Assembly: GCA_030533445.1 (NCBI GenBank)
Contig: CM060076.1
Location: 10,966,001 to 11,030,000, forward strand
Origin: Cyprinodon diabolis
Taxonomy: Eukaryota > Chordata > Actinopteri > Cyprinodontiformes > Cyprinodontidae
DNA length: 64,000 nt
Reading direction: 5' to 3'
Part shown: one piece after another, positions 50,791 to 62,527 of the stretch
How positions within the stretch are numbered: position 1 is the first letter of the stretch
Layout: each line of letters starts with the position of its first letter
The notes under the pieces: generated by a model
Databases searched by the model: none
What the model was told of the DNA's origin: nothing
What the model saw: the letters and a program-made list of their open reading frames with translations, nothing else
Program-made: the position numbers and the translations under genes

Positions 50791-51044
50791 TAAGGAAGAG
50801 GATTAGGGCCACTGGAAAAAAAAAGTCAACTGATTTTTAAAGTTTATTTCAGTTTAGTATGGGGGGAAAAAAAATCAGAATTCTGACTTTAATCTCAAAA
50901 TTCTGACTTTTTTATTGTTAGAATTCAGTCAGAATTCTGAGAAAAAAGTCAGAATTCCGACTTTTTTCCCCATACTAAACTGAAATAAAATTTTAAAATT
51001 AGTTAACTTTTTTTTTTTTTCAGTGACCCTAATCCTCTTCCGTA
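50791..51044. mobile_element. Palindromic MITE, copy 2
   Basis: The ends TAAGGAAGAGGATTAGGG and CCCTAATCCTCTTCCGTA are flanked by a 6-bp duplication CATCTA (50785-50790, 51045-51050). Nearly the whole 254 bp is one inverted repeat, with AATTCTGA blocks in the middle. It is the same family as 29006-29600. Confidence 0.8.
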
Positions 51045-51050
51045 CATCTA

Positions 51051-51741
51051 AGTAGTAGCAACATAGAAATTTAAAAACTGTGTTAATAAAAAACAAATCC
51101 CGTAATACACTATTTACACATATTTTTTTTTGTTTCAACCTTTAATAAAAAATACTAATATCAGCTCCTTCCTGCTTTCTGTCTAAAAAGAACTGAACCC
51201 TTCCTGTTTAGCAGAACAATGAACCTATACCTCCAGACTCTTTTCTTCTTTCCCATGTATTGCGTATGGACCCTTAGTGCTTTTATCCCACACACTCCAG
51301 CAGCCCACATAAAACGCCTTCATGTCTCTGCAACTCTTTGGCTCTCAACAAGCACTCAAGAGCAGAGACCAGAGAAAGTCGAGGTGTTTCGTTCTTCCAT
51401 GGTAGAGCCTTGCTTCAGCGTCATCCCAGACGGGATCAGCTCCTTTGCGGGTTTACACATCTCGCGTCAGCCACCATTCTGTCTTGGCTTGCAGCATAAT
51501 GCTCTCAGACACATCTTTGATTTCCTACCAATCTATTTACAAGGCTGATGACTGCCTCTATGATAAAAAGAATAAACTGAAAACACGTTAAACCATCTAT
51601 AACATCTGCTTTAGGGTGGAATGCAATTTTCCAAAGGAAGATAGTAAAACAATAGATACAATATATTTCCCACATTATATATATTTTTTAGATGGGTTAA
51701 ATATGAAAAAGATGTTTGATTGACTCAGAATCCTCTGCTCT
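51051..51741. other. Intergenic, nothing recognised
   Basis: A 109-codon frame at 51219-51548 has no recognisable motif and no supporting signal. Confidence 0.5.
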
Positions 51742-52200
51742 TTAAGGCAAGGCAAGGCAAATGTATTTGTATAGCACAATTCAGTACAAAGACAATGCAA
51801 AGTGCTTAACGTGATTAAAATAAGACAAAATCAAAGCAAGTAGAAAAAAAAATGCAGAAACAAGAAAGAACATTAAAAACTGTTGGACTAAAGAGAATAA
51901 AAAAGTTGAACTAATGATGTTTCAGTTAAATTGTTTAACTAGAACAGTAGAAGGCAATCCTAAACAAATGTCTTTTTAGTCTAGATTTAAAGGAACTCAG
52001 GCTTTCTGCACTTTTACAGTTTTCTAGAAGTTTGTTCCAGATAAGTGGAGCATAGGAACTAAATTTAAAGAAGATATTAAACCATCTATCCACTTTTTAT
52101 GTATCAGGTCAGATTAAAATCGTTCTGTTCACAGTTAGAAGGGATCTACCAATAATGCGGAGTTTGGAAAAGGTCATCCATCGCTGGATCATTACTGTTC
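51742..52200 (+). repeat. Dispersed fish repeat, longer copy
   Basis: It starts AAGGCAAGGCAAGGCAAATG and shares GTATAGCAC...CAATGCAAAGTGCTT with 15589-15670. It continues through GGCAATCCTAAACAAATGTC and TTCTAGAAGTTTGTTCCAGA, words typical of a teleost retroelement-like repeat. Confidence 0.55.
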
Positions 52201-55200
52201 TCCCTCTGTGGAAGGATTAGCACAATCAAATTGTGCTTGTCATGTTTCTTTTAATTTTCCAAAAGCTCCCTATATTTCTAACAAATGTTTCCTTACTTAT
52301 TTAAACAAATAAATATTATCATTCTTTTGAAAAAAAAGAAGAATTCGTGTATGGAAGAAGAGCAGCTTGCAGAGGGTGGAATGATTGGCCAACTTTTCAT
52401 TCAGTATTCGGTCGGCTAATATCAGGGCAGCGCTCTGCTGGATGTGGAATAATGGTCATGCAGTCGCTCCAGGCTGCTGCACCTGCATAACTCACCCTGC
52501 AGTACAGACAGGTGTCTCTACAAGCAAAGCTGTGCCCTGGGATCCCTTCAGTCACACCAATCTCTTATTAGAAAGCAATTATTGGGAAAATCTGTAATAA
52601 ATTAATGAAAAATATTTTATCCACTTTAAAAGCTGAAAGATGAACCATTTTTTGGAGTAAAGCAAAGTGTGCCTGTAGTATACTGTTGGTATGTAACTTC
52701 CTATGTCATCCTGTAATTCTCTCAATGCATCACAACATCTAACCCCTAATTAGTCCATCTATTTCTGCTACGAAAAGGATGCCCACAACATGATGCTGCC
52801 TCTACCATGTTTCATCCTCAGGATGTGGTCAGGGTAATTTCGAATAGTTTCCTTCCAAATTACACTTCAGCTTAAAATAAAATTTTCTTGATCTTATTTG
52901 GTTAAAGAGCATTTGAAAGGGTCTTGCCATGGCTTTCTTTTAGAAGTGGTTTTCCTTTTATGCATATGATGGTTCTGGTAATTTAACACATGCAGGTAGA
53001 TAAAAGATTAATCTATCGGAGCAAATTTCTTCAGAAACGAGTCTGTCCTCTACACTGCTTGTATGTAAAATCCATCCTCCTTCACCTGCGGATCTCTTCA
53101 GCTTCTCTGTAGTTACCGCGGACCTTTTGTCTAAATGCATGCAACATTTCTTTCCTTAATTTTTGCAAAAGATTCTTATAAAGCTTGCGTTATTTTTCTA
53201 CTACCAGACAAAACACGAAAAAAGTCTGTATGAAAACCTTGCAAGGCATCTAATTTAAAAAAGGGATGGTCATTGCATGATCTTCTGCACAAGCAGCCCT
53301 CAAAATGCTGTTAGATATTTGCTCGTGTTCATATGTTGGGTATAGAAGATGAACTGATATGGGACATACTTCTAGCAGCTTTTTACCGTTACCAACACTT
53401 ATCACTCGCAAACACACACAATTATACTCTCATAAATCCAGTGGGAACTTCTCTTCCTGTTTACTGTTCAATAATTCAGTCCAGAGAGAATCTTATAGCT
53501 TCCATCCATGGAGTGGATGCAGTGTGCGTCTGTGTGTGAATGCGTCCAACACAGCAGATTGGCCCATTAGTATCAATTTTGTTTTTGACGACAGTATTCG
53601 GGTAAGTGCATGTATTGATTTTTGAGCCTTTTTTCCTTCAATTGCACAGAACAGATCAGCATGAACATTAAAAATCCCCCCCCCAAAAAAGAAGAAACAG
53701 CTGGCTGCTTGAAGCCCTCAGCTCTCCGAACCCCCCATACCCTGTCCTAGTAATGGTTTATTGAATCAGGGCAGCAAATATTTTTAGTCTGCACCACCGG
53801 TTGGGAAAATAACCTGCCTGAATCACAGTAAATGGGCTGTCTGTTGACATCCTCATTGTGGGACTGGGTTTCACACAGTAACCGTCCTCCCCCCCAGGCT
53901 GTATGAACTCTCAGTTTCTTCCCTCGGCCCATCATTGCATCATTTGCTTTGATGTGCCTCAGCACTCGACCACAGCTAAGGGTTCAAAACGGCAGAAAAG
54001 CTGAGCTGTAAGCATTGCACATTTTCAGGATGAGAAATTAGGGAAGATTACACCCAACAGAGGGATGAATAGAAAAAAATGAAATTAATGTTTGAGACGT
54101 TGTTGCATTTAACAACCATGCTAAAGCTAACAGGCTGGTAGTATTCATTTATGCATTAGAAATGGCAAACTACCTAAGTGCAGAAGCTGAGAGAAATCGT
54201 AAATATATTCATGCTTGTATCTAAGGGTTAGCAGTTTTAATTTCTGCAAAGCAAACTTCCTTAGTAAAGCAAAGCTACCCTGTTTAAACGAATCTAATGT
54301 TTAGCTACTTTATAAAACATTTGTTTTTACGCCTCAGTACACTAAATTAAAACTTTCAGTATAGCTGCTCAAGTGAAGGTCACCATCTTCCAGTATTTGT
54401 AAAGCCATAAATGAAAGAGGTTTAATGGTCTTTGATGTTTGAAGCATTTACCATAATTTTTAATGAAACAAACGTTCGTTCCCAATACTGAACTCTGTAA
54501 CCGCCGAAAATACTGACCTTTCACTCCCTCTGATCATTACTTGTACAGAAAGCCTTCATCGTGGTGTGAAAATGAGCTTAAATGATCTTTTGTCCCTCTG
54601 ATGGTGTCCCTAAAAATGTCAGAGGCTGCATTGTTGTGCGATCAGGCCTTGCTGTTTCAAATGCATTGTAATATATTTCAAATATTGACTTATAATGACA
54701 TCCCTCTGCCAGTGCAGAACTTATTAAGGTTTTGATTTGAATTGTTGATTTTTGCTCTTATTCAACTATTCAAATATCTGCCTTCTGCAGATCTAAAATA
54801 ATACTTTCTTACTAACTGTTTATGAAAACTGAGACAATAGGGTTTGAAAAGAACAGCAAATTCTTTTCCAGCCTTCACTGTATCACAAATGCATGTTTCT
54901 GTGATGAACAAATGATTACATCACAATAGGGTAACTGCTGCAAGCCTTTAAGGAAAGGAAGATTTGTTTTTATAGCACTAATTATACACTGGAAATCAAA
55001 TGGGAGCAACAAAAAAAAGGAAACAAAGATAAAAAAAAATCCAATTCTAAAATAAAAAAGAGAAATTATTAAATAACAGAGAGAAAATATTTAATAAGTT
55101 TTTGCTTTTTTTTTTCCACAGGTTTTATGGACTCTGTTCCAGAGCTGGAGAACCTAGAAACTAAACCCTGCCCTAGCTTTAGTTCTCAAATGCTGAGTGA

Positions 55201-55668
55201 GTAGGTCTCAGATGTTCACATATGACCAGTGACTGAAATATATTCAGGCTCAACGTCGTTCAGTTCCTCATAGACCATCAACAAGCTTTTACATGTTATT
55301 TTTTTTTAAAACATGGACTCAGAGCAGTGATTTAATGACTGTTGTCACATCTTCCCCTGTCTGACTGTTGGGAAGAACTCAGGCTGCAGAATTTTGGATG
55401 CGCTGAAGCTGCCTCTCCCCCCCACATGTATACACAGTGTCACAATATAGTTTAGTCACTGAAAATAAAAGTATGCACCCGTTTATTTAGGGGTTATAAA
55501 AGGAAACCCTCTAATCAGGTTAAGATTTGATTCTATTATACAGTAGGCTGATTTATTAGTAGTTTAGTCTGATCCTTTGATGACGTCTTGTTCTTTGGTT
55601 TACTCGCTCATCTTTAACCCCATTAAATCTGGCAGATTTTCTGATCCTGTATTTATAGATCTAAAACA
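52201..55668. other. Intergenic, nothing recognised
   Basis: There are only short unconserved frames. A fragment like the start of the repeat above occurs near 54955 (GGAAAGGAAGATTTGTTTTT ATAGCAC). Confidence 0.5.
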
Positions 55669-55670
55669 TA

Positions 55671-56918
55671 CACTATATTGCCAAAAGTATTTGCTCACCT
55701 GCCTTGACTCACATATGAGCTTAAGTGACATCCCGTTCCTAATCCATAGGGTTCAATATGACGTCGGTCCACCCTTTGCAGCTAGAACAGCTTCAACTCT
55801 TCTGGGAAGGCTGTCCACAAGGTTTAGGAGTGTGTTTATGGGAATTTTTGACCATTCTTCCAGAAGCGCATTTGTGAGGTCGCACACTGATGTTGGACGA
55901 GAAGGCCTGGCTCTCAGTCTCCGCTCTAATTCATCCCAAAGGTGTTCTATCGGGTTGAGGTCAGGACTCTGTGCAGGCCAGTCAAGTTCATCCACACCAG
56001 ACTCTGTCATCCATGTCTTTATGGACCTTGCTTTGTGCACTGGTGCACAGTCATGTTGGAAGAGGAAGGGGCCAGCTCCAAACTGTTCCCACAAAGTTGG
56101 GAGCATGGAATTGTCCAAAATGTCTTGGTATGCTGAAGCATTCAGAGTTCCTTTCACTGGAACTAAGGGGCCAAGCCCAGCTCCTGAAAAACAACCCCAC
56201 ACCATAATCCCCCCTCCACCAAACTTTACACTTGGCACAATGCAGTCAGACAAGTACCGTTCTCCTGGCAACCGCCAAACCCAGACCCGTCCATCAGATT
56301 GCCAGATGGAGAAGCGCGATTCGTCACTCCAGAGAACGCGTCTCCACTGCTCTAGAGTCCAGTGGCGGCGTGCTTTACACCACCGCATCCGACGCTTTGC
56401 ATTGCACTTGGTTATGTATGGCTTGGATGCAGCTGCTCGACCATGGAAACCCATTCCATGAAGCTCTCTGCGCACTGTTCTTGAGCTAATCTGAAGGCCA
56501 CATGAAGTTTGGAGGTCTGTAGTGATTGACTCTGCAGAAAGTTGGCGACCTCTTCGCACTATGCGCTTCAGCATCCGCTGACCCCGCTCCGTCAGTTTAC
56601 GTGGCCTACCACTTCGTGGCTGAGTTGCTGTCGTTCCCAAACACTTCCATTTTCTTATAATACAGCTGACAGTTGACTGTGGAATATTTAGGAGCGAGGA
56701 AATTTCACGACTGGATTTGTTGCACAGGTGGCATCCTATCACAGTTCCACGCTGGAATTCACTGAGCTCCTGAGAGCGACCCATTCTTTCACAAATGTTT
56801 GTAAAAACAGTCTGCATGCCTAGGTGCTTGAATTTATACACCTGTGGCCATGGAAGTGATTGGAACACCTGATTCCAATAATTTGGATGGGTGAGCAAAT
56901 ACTTTTGGCAATATAGTG
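55671..56918 (-). mobile_element. Full-length Tc1/mariner transposon, copy 2
   Basis: The element is 1248 bp with 29-bp inverted repeats and TA duplications at 55669-55670 and 56919-56920. Orientation and length match the copy at 21193-22440, and I found no base difference. Confidence 0.95.
55753..56784 (-). CDS. Tc1-family DD34E transposase, intact (copy 2)
   Basis: 343 residues from the ATG at 56784 (MGRSQ) to the stop at 55753-55755. The protein is identical to copy 1: a helix-turn-helix in the first 50 residues, GRPRKL, and the triad D154, D245, E280 with 34-residue spacing. The frame is open upstream to 56967 beyond the element end by chance. Two uninterrupted identical copies in 64 kb mean either recent transposition or recent duplication. 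Confidence 0.95.
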   Translation of the reverse strand: MGRSQELSEFQRGTVIGCHLCNKSSREISSLLNIPQSTVSCIIRKWKCLGTTATQPRSGRPRKLTERGQRMLKRIVRRGRQLSAESITTDLQTSCGLQISSRTVRRELHGMGFHGRAAASKPYITKCNAKRRMRWCKARRHWTLEQWRRVLWSDESRFSIWQSDGRVWVWRLPGERYLSDCIVPSVKFGGGGIMVWGCFSGAGLGPLVPVKGTLNASAYQDILDNSMLPTLWEQFGAGPFLFQHDCAPVHKARSIKTWMTESGVDELDWPAQSPDLNPIEHLWDELERRLRARPSRPTSVCDLTNALLEEWSKIPINTLLNLVDSLPRRVEAVLAAKGGPTSY

Positions 56919-57223
56919 TATATAGCTTCTGTCTTTGTTCAAGTAGGTCAGTTGGTATTTTGACCAATATATTGCGTGATTATTTCGGACCCATTTTGCA
57001 ACCATAGAGGGTTATTGTAAAGTAGTGACACAGAAATATAAAAATGTATGTCCTTGGCATAGTTATTGCAGGTTTGATTCTTCATAATTTGAGCTGGAAG
57101 GATCGTATATGGATCTTACATTTTTGTAAAAAAACATATTTTCATGGGAAAACACTGAGATGTGACACATTTAGACAAAAATACTGTATATGTTGAACAC
57201 GAGTGGCCCGATTCTGGCGTCTT

Positions 57224-57670
57224 GAAGAATAGAATAGAATAGAAAATCCCTTTATTGCCCCACTATGGGGAAATTCTGGTGTTAAAGCAGCGAAAAGTTT
57301 AACAGAAGTGGTCACACAATGTGGACCTTAGAAAGTGTATAAAAATAACAGAACAAGTAAGTACTGAACTATACAGTGTTTTTACAATATAAATGCTCTG
57401 TATCTGGAGAGTAAATCATCAATAAACAGCTGTGGACATTTTTACAGTAATGATATATAGCAGCAACATCAGAGATGTTAAAATGTGCAGCATGTTTTTT
57501 AACTGACTAAGACAGACACTGTGCAAAATAAGCATCAATCTAACAACTTATTGATGTTGTTGGGAACAGTGGTGGTTATAAAATCTTACAGCTGCTGGGA
57601 GGAAGAATCTGTGATAACGCTCCCTGGTGCATTTAGGGTGCGGTCTATCACTGTAGACTGCATGCTTTAT
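57224..57670. repeat. Retroelement remnant with AGAAT tandem start
   Basis: (AGAAT)n, then CCCTTTATTGCCCCACTATGGGGAAATTC, then further on CAGCTGCTGGGAGGAAGAATCTGTGATAACGCTCC. This is a familiar teleost LINE 3' region in reverse orientation, starting with its short tandem tail. No coding frame survives. Confidence 0.5.
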
Positions 57671-60090
57671 GCTCCAATTTAAGATGACCAAATGATAGAA
57701 TTTAGTTGTGAACGATCAAAGAAGATTTTACCCATTTTTGGAGTATATCAGAACAGAACTCGTACTGTTCTGCCCATTTAGCATGTTATGCTTAACAGCA
57801 CTGAACTCAGCATTGAAATCTAGTAAAAACAAGAAACAAATATTTAATACATTGATTTTAAGACATGTTCCTTCCAAATATTTAGAAAAGATCTTTTACA
57901 AAAACAGTCACCTTTAGTTTGATCCTCTGCAAACTGAAACAAATCATGTGTTTAATTTTTTATTATCACAGTTGACACAAATTTAAAATGTTTCCATGTT
58001 TTGTAAATACCTTCTTTACACTACTGACAGCTCTGTAGTATAGAGAAAGGAAAATAAATTTCACTCTTTTTTATAACAGAGACACATATTTGGTAGGGAA
58101 GCATGCAATAGTTAAAATTGTAAACCCTGTTGATGATGAAAAGGGATGAAACATGATTAAATCTCTTTTTGCTACACGTCACAGTAAATCCATTGTTTGG
58201 CAACAGCTCAAAATTGGACTGTGGGAAAAAAACATTAAATGTATAAGTGCCTATTTCAACATCTTAGAAAATTTGCCATTTCCCTTTTAACTTAGTTCTA
58301 AATATTAAATTTACTTTATGTTTCTTGTAAAATTTAGATGTTTATGAGTTAACATGTGTGGGGTATTTTTACTTCAAGCTGCAAATATTATCTGTCTGAT
58401 CAGGCATGTGTTGTACCTGAATCATTGGAGTTGAAACAGACAACATCAAGCTTCAATAATGAAAACTCTCTGCACCATCTGCGACCCTGACGAAGCCTGC
58501 TGCTTGACAGGAAATAAATTCAGCCATACCAAGAGGGTTCATCTCGGTGAAACAAATCACACACCAGCATTTAGGAACAAATGACTTTTTTACTGTCCAG
58601 CTGGGAAACTTTTCAGCTCTACACATGTAGGGACATTGGCTTAAAGCATGCTACATCAAAGTGGGTACAGCATTTTCTGTTATCGCAATGCTTGATTAGG
58701 ATTTTTTCATGATTGGAGTTGCAGCTTTGGATCTGCAGGACTAAAAAGATAAAGTTAATAAACAATCAATTTCCTTTTTTACATAAAGACTATTTTATGT
58801 TTTTCAGATCCAGCATCAATGCAGGATAGAAAATAAAACACTGATAATATTGTGAAGAATGTAAAAAAAAAAAAAAAAATGAAACCAGCTTATTAAGAAA
58901 ATAAAAAACAATGTTTCATAGTTACTGTTTTTACAGTTGGCATTTTTTTTCTTTTTTGCACCCAAATTTTATCTGTTGTATACTTTTTCCCGGTTTAGAT
59001 TTAAACATATTTCTATTCTCTCTAAAGATTTAAAGTCCTGCATTTTAACTGTCTCAATCCTCCTCCAGCAGTTTCCTGTGAAGTGTAAAAATGGATTTAG
59101 AAAAAGCTTTGTTTGTTTCTGTTTTGCACACATTGGTTTTGTTTCCAAATAAATGTCTAAACTCATTTTACCTTCAGTAAATGCATGAACTCTTTGCTCC
59201 TTTGAACAGTTTTTTTTGTGTGTGAATCTAGTGTTATTATAGAATCCCTAAAGGCTGTCCTTAAATAACTTTTCTCTATTTATCCTTTTTATATTCTTAT
59301 TCTATAACTGAATTATAATCGGGTGAAAAAAATTGCTGATGTCACAATTATAACATCAATCTATCCTTAGTTTTCTATACTATTTTTTTAATTTTTAATT
59401 TTATTTATTTTTTAAATTATTTTTTACTCTTCATTTAGTTGGTCAACTCTAATGTTCTGATGTTTTTTCTAAAACCCTTTGATTTATTTGTATTTTTTAG
59501 GTTTAAATCCTGCTCTACACCATCCTCTCTGATACTGCACTGCCACAGCTGGTCTCCATTTACTAATTATAACACAGCTGTTGTTCATTTGTGGGGGGCA
59601 TTTTCTCAGCCTCTCTGCCATTTGATTCTGTTGTATAATTTCCTCAATTTGTCATTTTTAATATTTAGGATTCCTTTGAGATTTTCCTTGCAGCTTTCTT
59701 TTTCTTATTCTTAATGGGAGTTTACAGGATGAGCTGCTTTTTCATCTGCTGCCTTCAGCTTGGGTCCTTCCAGCACTTTCTGTGACACCGTGTTTACATT
59801 TCTTTTTCAGGTCAGTCATGGTATTTCTAGATTATTTGATAAAATTTTGATCAACTTGGCAATGTCTTTGTAAGGATGTGGATATCTCACCACTTCCTGG
59901 TAAAAAAGACAAAGCTTGAAATAACTTCCTGTAACACCTCCACTCACAGGAAGTTTTATTACTTGTTATTCTCTTACTTTATACCTTCAATTAAAAAACA
60001 GACAAAACAATACTTGCTTATGGAAACCAAAAAGGACGATATAAATATATCATAAAAAAAAATCATAAAACCTTGTTAAAGGTTCAAATC
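57671..60090. other. Intergenic, AT-rich
   Basis: Nothing coding was recognised. A poly-A run lies at about 58862-58879. Confidence 0.5.
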
Positions 60091-60094
60091 CCTT

Positions 60095-60099
60095 TAAAA

Positions 60100-60159
<60 letters not shown>
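60095..60159 (+). repeat. Poly-A plus (AT)n microsatellite
   Basis: About 23 A followed by about 20 AT units. Confidence 0.95.
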
Positions 60160-60162
<3 letters not shown>

Positions 60163-60599
60163 GGCTCGATGTTAACCATCGGCTGATCTCCCGGGGCAAG
60201 TAGTTTTTATTGTTGGGAGAGTACAAATTTCATTGCATGTGCCCGTCGGGCAATTGTTAGATTTTTAACATTACAATTTAAATTTTTTTTTAAGCACACA
60301 ACAGTTTAAAGCAAAGTTTAGTTTGAAAAGAACGTGCAGGAAGGATTGAAAAGCATGTTAACGCGGTAATGTATGCTTGAGTTCATTATCTGACACATGC
60401 ATATACACACCAGGAACCTGAACACTTAAAAAATACTGAATTACAAAAACATTTAAAAAAACAAACATGTTTAATTGATATATAAACAAAAATGAATATT
60501 AGGAACTATATTTATCAAACATTATACTGGGCAAGTAAAAATTGTTTCTGGGCAAATTAAATGTGAAAGTCAGGTAAAAATCCTTAATGTCAACCCCTG
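60160..60599. mobile_element. hAT-like MITE
   Basis: The left end CAGGGCTCGATGTTAACC and the right end CCTTAATGTCAACCCCTG are imperfect inverted repeats. Subterminal GGGCAAGTA/GGGCAATT words recur at both sides. No clear 8-bp duplication is visible because the left flank is microsatellite. Confidence 0.65.
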
Positions 60600-60628
60600 A
60601 TAGATAGATAGATAGATATATACACACA

Positions 60629-61075
60629 CACAATTCAGTTTATTTATATAGTGCCAATTCACAACACATGTCATCTCAAGGCACTTTACAGTTCACCAGA
60701 TAATTCAGTCAAATTGTTTTAAAGTTTTCTATCATTTGATTGACTCATTGACTCAAAGGCAGTCCCTCACATTAAGCATGCTTGTAGCGACAGTGGAGAG
60801 GAAAAATTCCCTTTTAACAGGAAGAAACCTCCAGCAGAACCAGGTTCAGTGTGAGCGGCCATCTGCCGAGGCCGACTGGGGTTCAAGGAGACAGAAGCAG
60901 ACATTCAGAAAGCATCTGTAAAAGGCGGCCCCGTCCAGGAAACACACAGCCAGGCAGAAAAGCTCCGAGCCAGCTCCCATGTCAGGGGATGAAGAGAGCA
61001 CATCCAGCCAGTCACGGTCAGAGAAACAGGACCACACTGGAAAACAGGCCAATCTCCAACATCTATAAACAAAGG
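60629..61075 (+). repeat. Teleost retroelement-like repeat
   Basis: The words CAGTTTATTTATATAGTGCC, AATTCACAACACATGTCATC, TCAAGGCACTTTACAG and AGAAACCTCCAGCAGAACCA with GTGTGAGCGGCCATCTGCC belong to one of the commonest interspersed repeats of teleosts. It is not a gene, though both strands show short frames. Confidence 0.7.
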
Positions 61076-61415
61076 TGTTGATGGAAGCAGCACAGCCGAT
61101 ATTTCTCTCTGTGGTGTGTATATGTGTGTATATATGTATATAATGAAATATTGTGACCTTGTAATATCAATTAGAAGAAGGAATAACTTTTTTTTTATTA
61201 GACACCTCAAGTAAATTTCCCCAAACATGATTACCAAAAGGTCTTTTTATTTATTTATTTATTTTTTTAATTTTTAAACATTTATTTTTTTTAACACTCT
61301 GAACTTTTTTTCCGGCGGGTTGTGCTAAAACCCAGTTAAATGAAAGCAGTTTTCTGCTGGTGGGAGTGTAAAGCTTGTTTCTTCTCCCTCCCTCTAACTC
61401 TCCCTATCTCTCCAG
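61076..61415. other. Noncoding with GT/TA simple repeats
   Basis: GT- and TA-rich simple sequence lies at 61110-61145 and T-rich tracts near 61185 and 61245-61300. A pyrimidine tract (CTCCCTCCCTCTAACTCTCC) precedes the candidate acceptor at 61415. Confidence 0.5.
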
Positions 61416-61482
61416 GCGCTGCTGATGCGCTCCATGTCTCCAGAGCTGCCAGCAAAGGGTGGACATCAGCGGGCTCTGAGAG
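61416..61482 (+). other. Candidate small exon of an unidentified downstream gene
   Basis: A strong acceptor (TCTCTCCAG) and donor (GAG/GTGAGA) bracket 67 nt of GC-richer sequence open in at least one frame, containing two ATGs in frame (MRSMSPELPAKGG). In tetrapods RGS6 lies downstream of SIPA1L1 in the same orientation, and this could be one of its 5' exons. The peptide is not one I recognise. Confidence 0.25.
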
Positions 61483-62040
61483 GTGAGAACCAGGGGTGGA
61501 GAGGCTCAGAGGGAGGGGGGGAAAAAGACCGATGTGCGCTTGAGTGAGGAAGATTGGCAGGAGAAAATGATAATAAAAAAAAAACCAAGTGGTGCGATGT
61601 TGACAGAGATGCGCTCGGTAGGAAACAGCGGGATGTTGGAGGATTTCTGCGCTGTGATGTTGATCGTCGTGGCTTTATTTAACTTCAGCTGCTCATTTCA
61701 GTCACCGTGGATGATTCTGAGATGTTTTGATCAATTTCTCTATAGATGTGAAGAGTTTTTTTTTGTGTGGATATGTTTGTCTGAGCGGATGGATGAGGCT
61801 TCTGGCTGCGGTGCCTTCAGGGAGGGGATCGTCCTGTTAGGAGAGAACATCTAACATAAAAATATGTTTATTTATTTTTAATGGCACATGGTAGTTAAAT
61901 GCATTACATTTAGTAATAGTGAGTTGTTTTAAATTGTTTTGGGCAAAAAATAGATTGTCATACTGGAATTCTTGTTCAAATATAACCATCATACATTCCT
62001 GAAAGCACTGACTTGTTTTTTATTTTTAACCTGCAATGTG
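61483..62040. other. Noncoding stretch after the candidate exon
   Basis: 61483-61850 is less AT-rich than its surroundings and open on the + strand, but it has no motif. Nothing else was recognised. Confidence 0.4.
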
Positions 62041-62049
62041 GGGGCAGTG

Positions 62050-62490
62050 TTTTGTAAATGATCCTATTGTGGGGAATTGCATCTACATATGGGGACATTC
62101 AATTGGTCCCCATATGGTAAAGTTCTATTCTTTGAGTTGAGCTTAAGTTTAGGACTAAGGTGTATTCAGTTGAGGTTAGGTAGGCTGTATGTTGGTAATG
62201 GTTAGGTTTGGGGTATGTGTCTGGGTTAAGTTGTATACAATGAATGTAGGTCAATGAAACGTCCCCATTTTGGTACCTAGTGGGGACCAATGTCTGCTCC
62301 CCATGGGTACAAATGCTGTTTCAGGCTTTGGTGTTTAGGACTAAAGTGTAAATTGAGTTGAGGCTGGGTTAGGGATTGGTGGGATTATGAACCCATAATG
62401 GTTAGATTTAGGGTAAGGGTCATGGTTTGGCTGCAGAAATGGGTTAGAAATGATTGGAAGTCAATGGAAAGTCCCCACAAGGATAGAGGG

Positions 62491-62524
<34 letters not shown>

Positions 62525-62527
62525 TGT
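62050..62527 (-). repeat. Dispersed GTCCCCA-rich repeat ending in (GT)n
   Basis: GGTCCCCAT/GGGGACC words, repeated TTAGGACTAA.GTGTA and GGTTAG blocks, and GAAAGTCCCCACAAGGATAG followed by (GT)n at 62495-62524. This combination is a recurrent repeat in fish genomes; the interior seems to be two related half-units. Confidence 0.55.

Noticed and set aside
51219..51548. 109-codon open frame as a gene
   Set aside because: No motif, no splice or promoter context, and ordinary intergenic composition.
55577..56461. 294-codon + strand frame over Tc1 copy 2
   Set aside because: Antisense shadow of the transposase; the identical antisense frame occurs in copy 1.
61483..61854. 123-codon open frame after the candidate exon
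   Set aside because: Starts at the presumed splice donor, has no recognisable domain and ends in AT-rich DNA.
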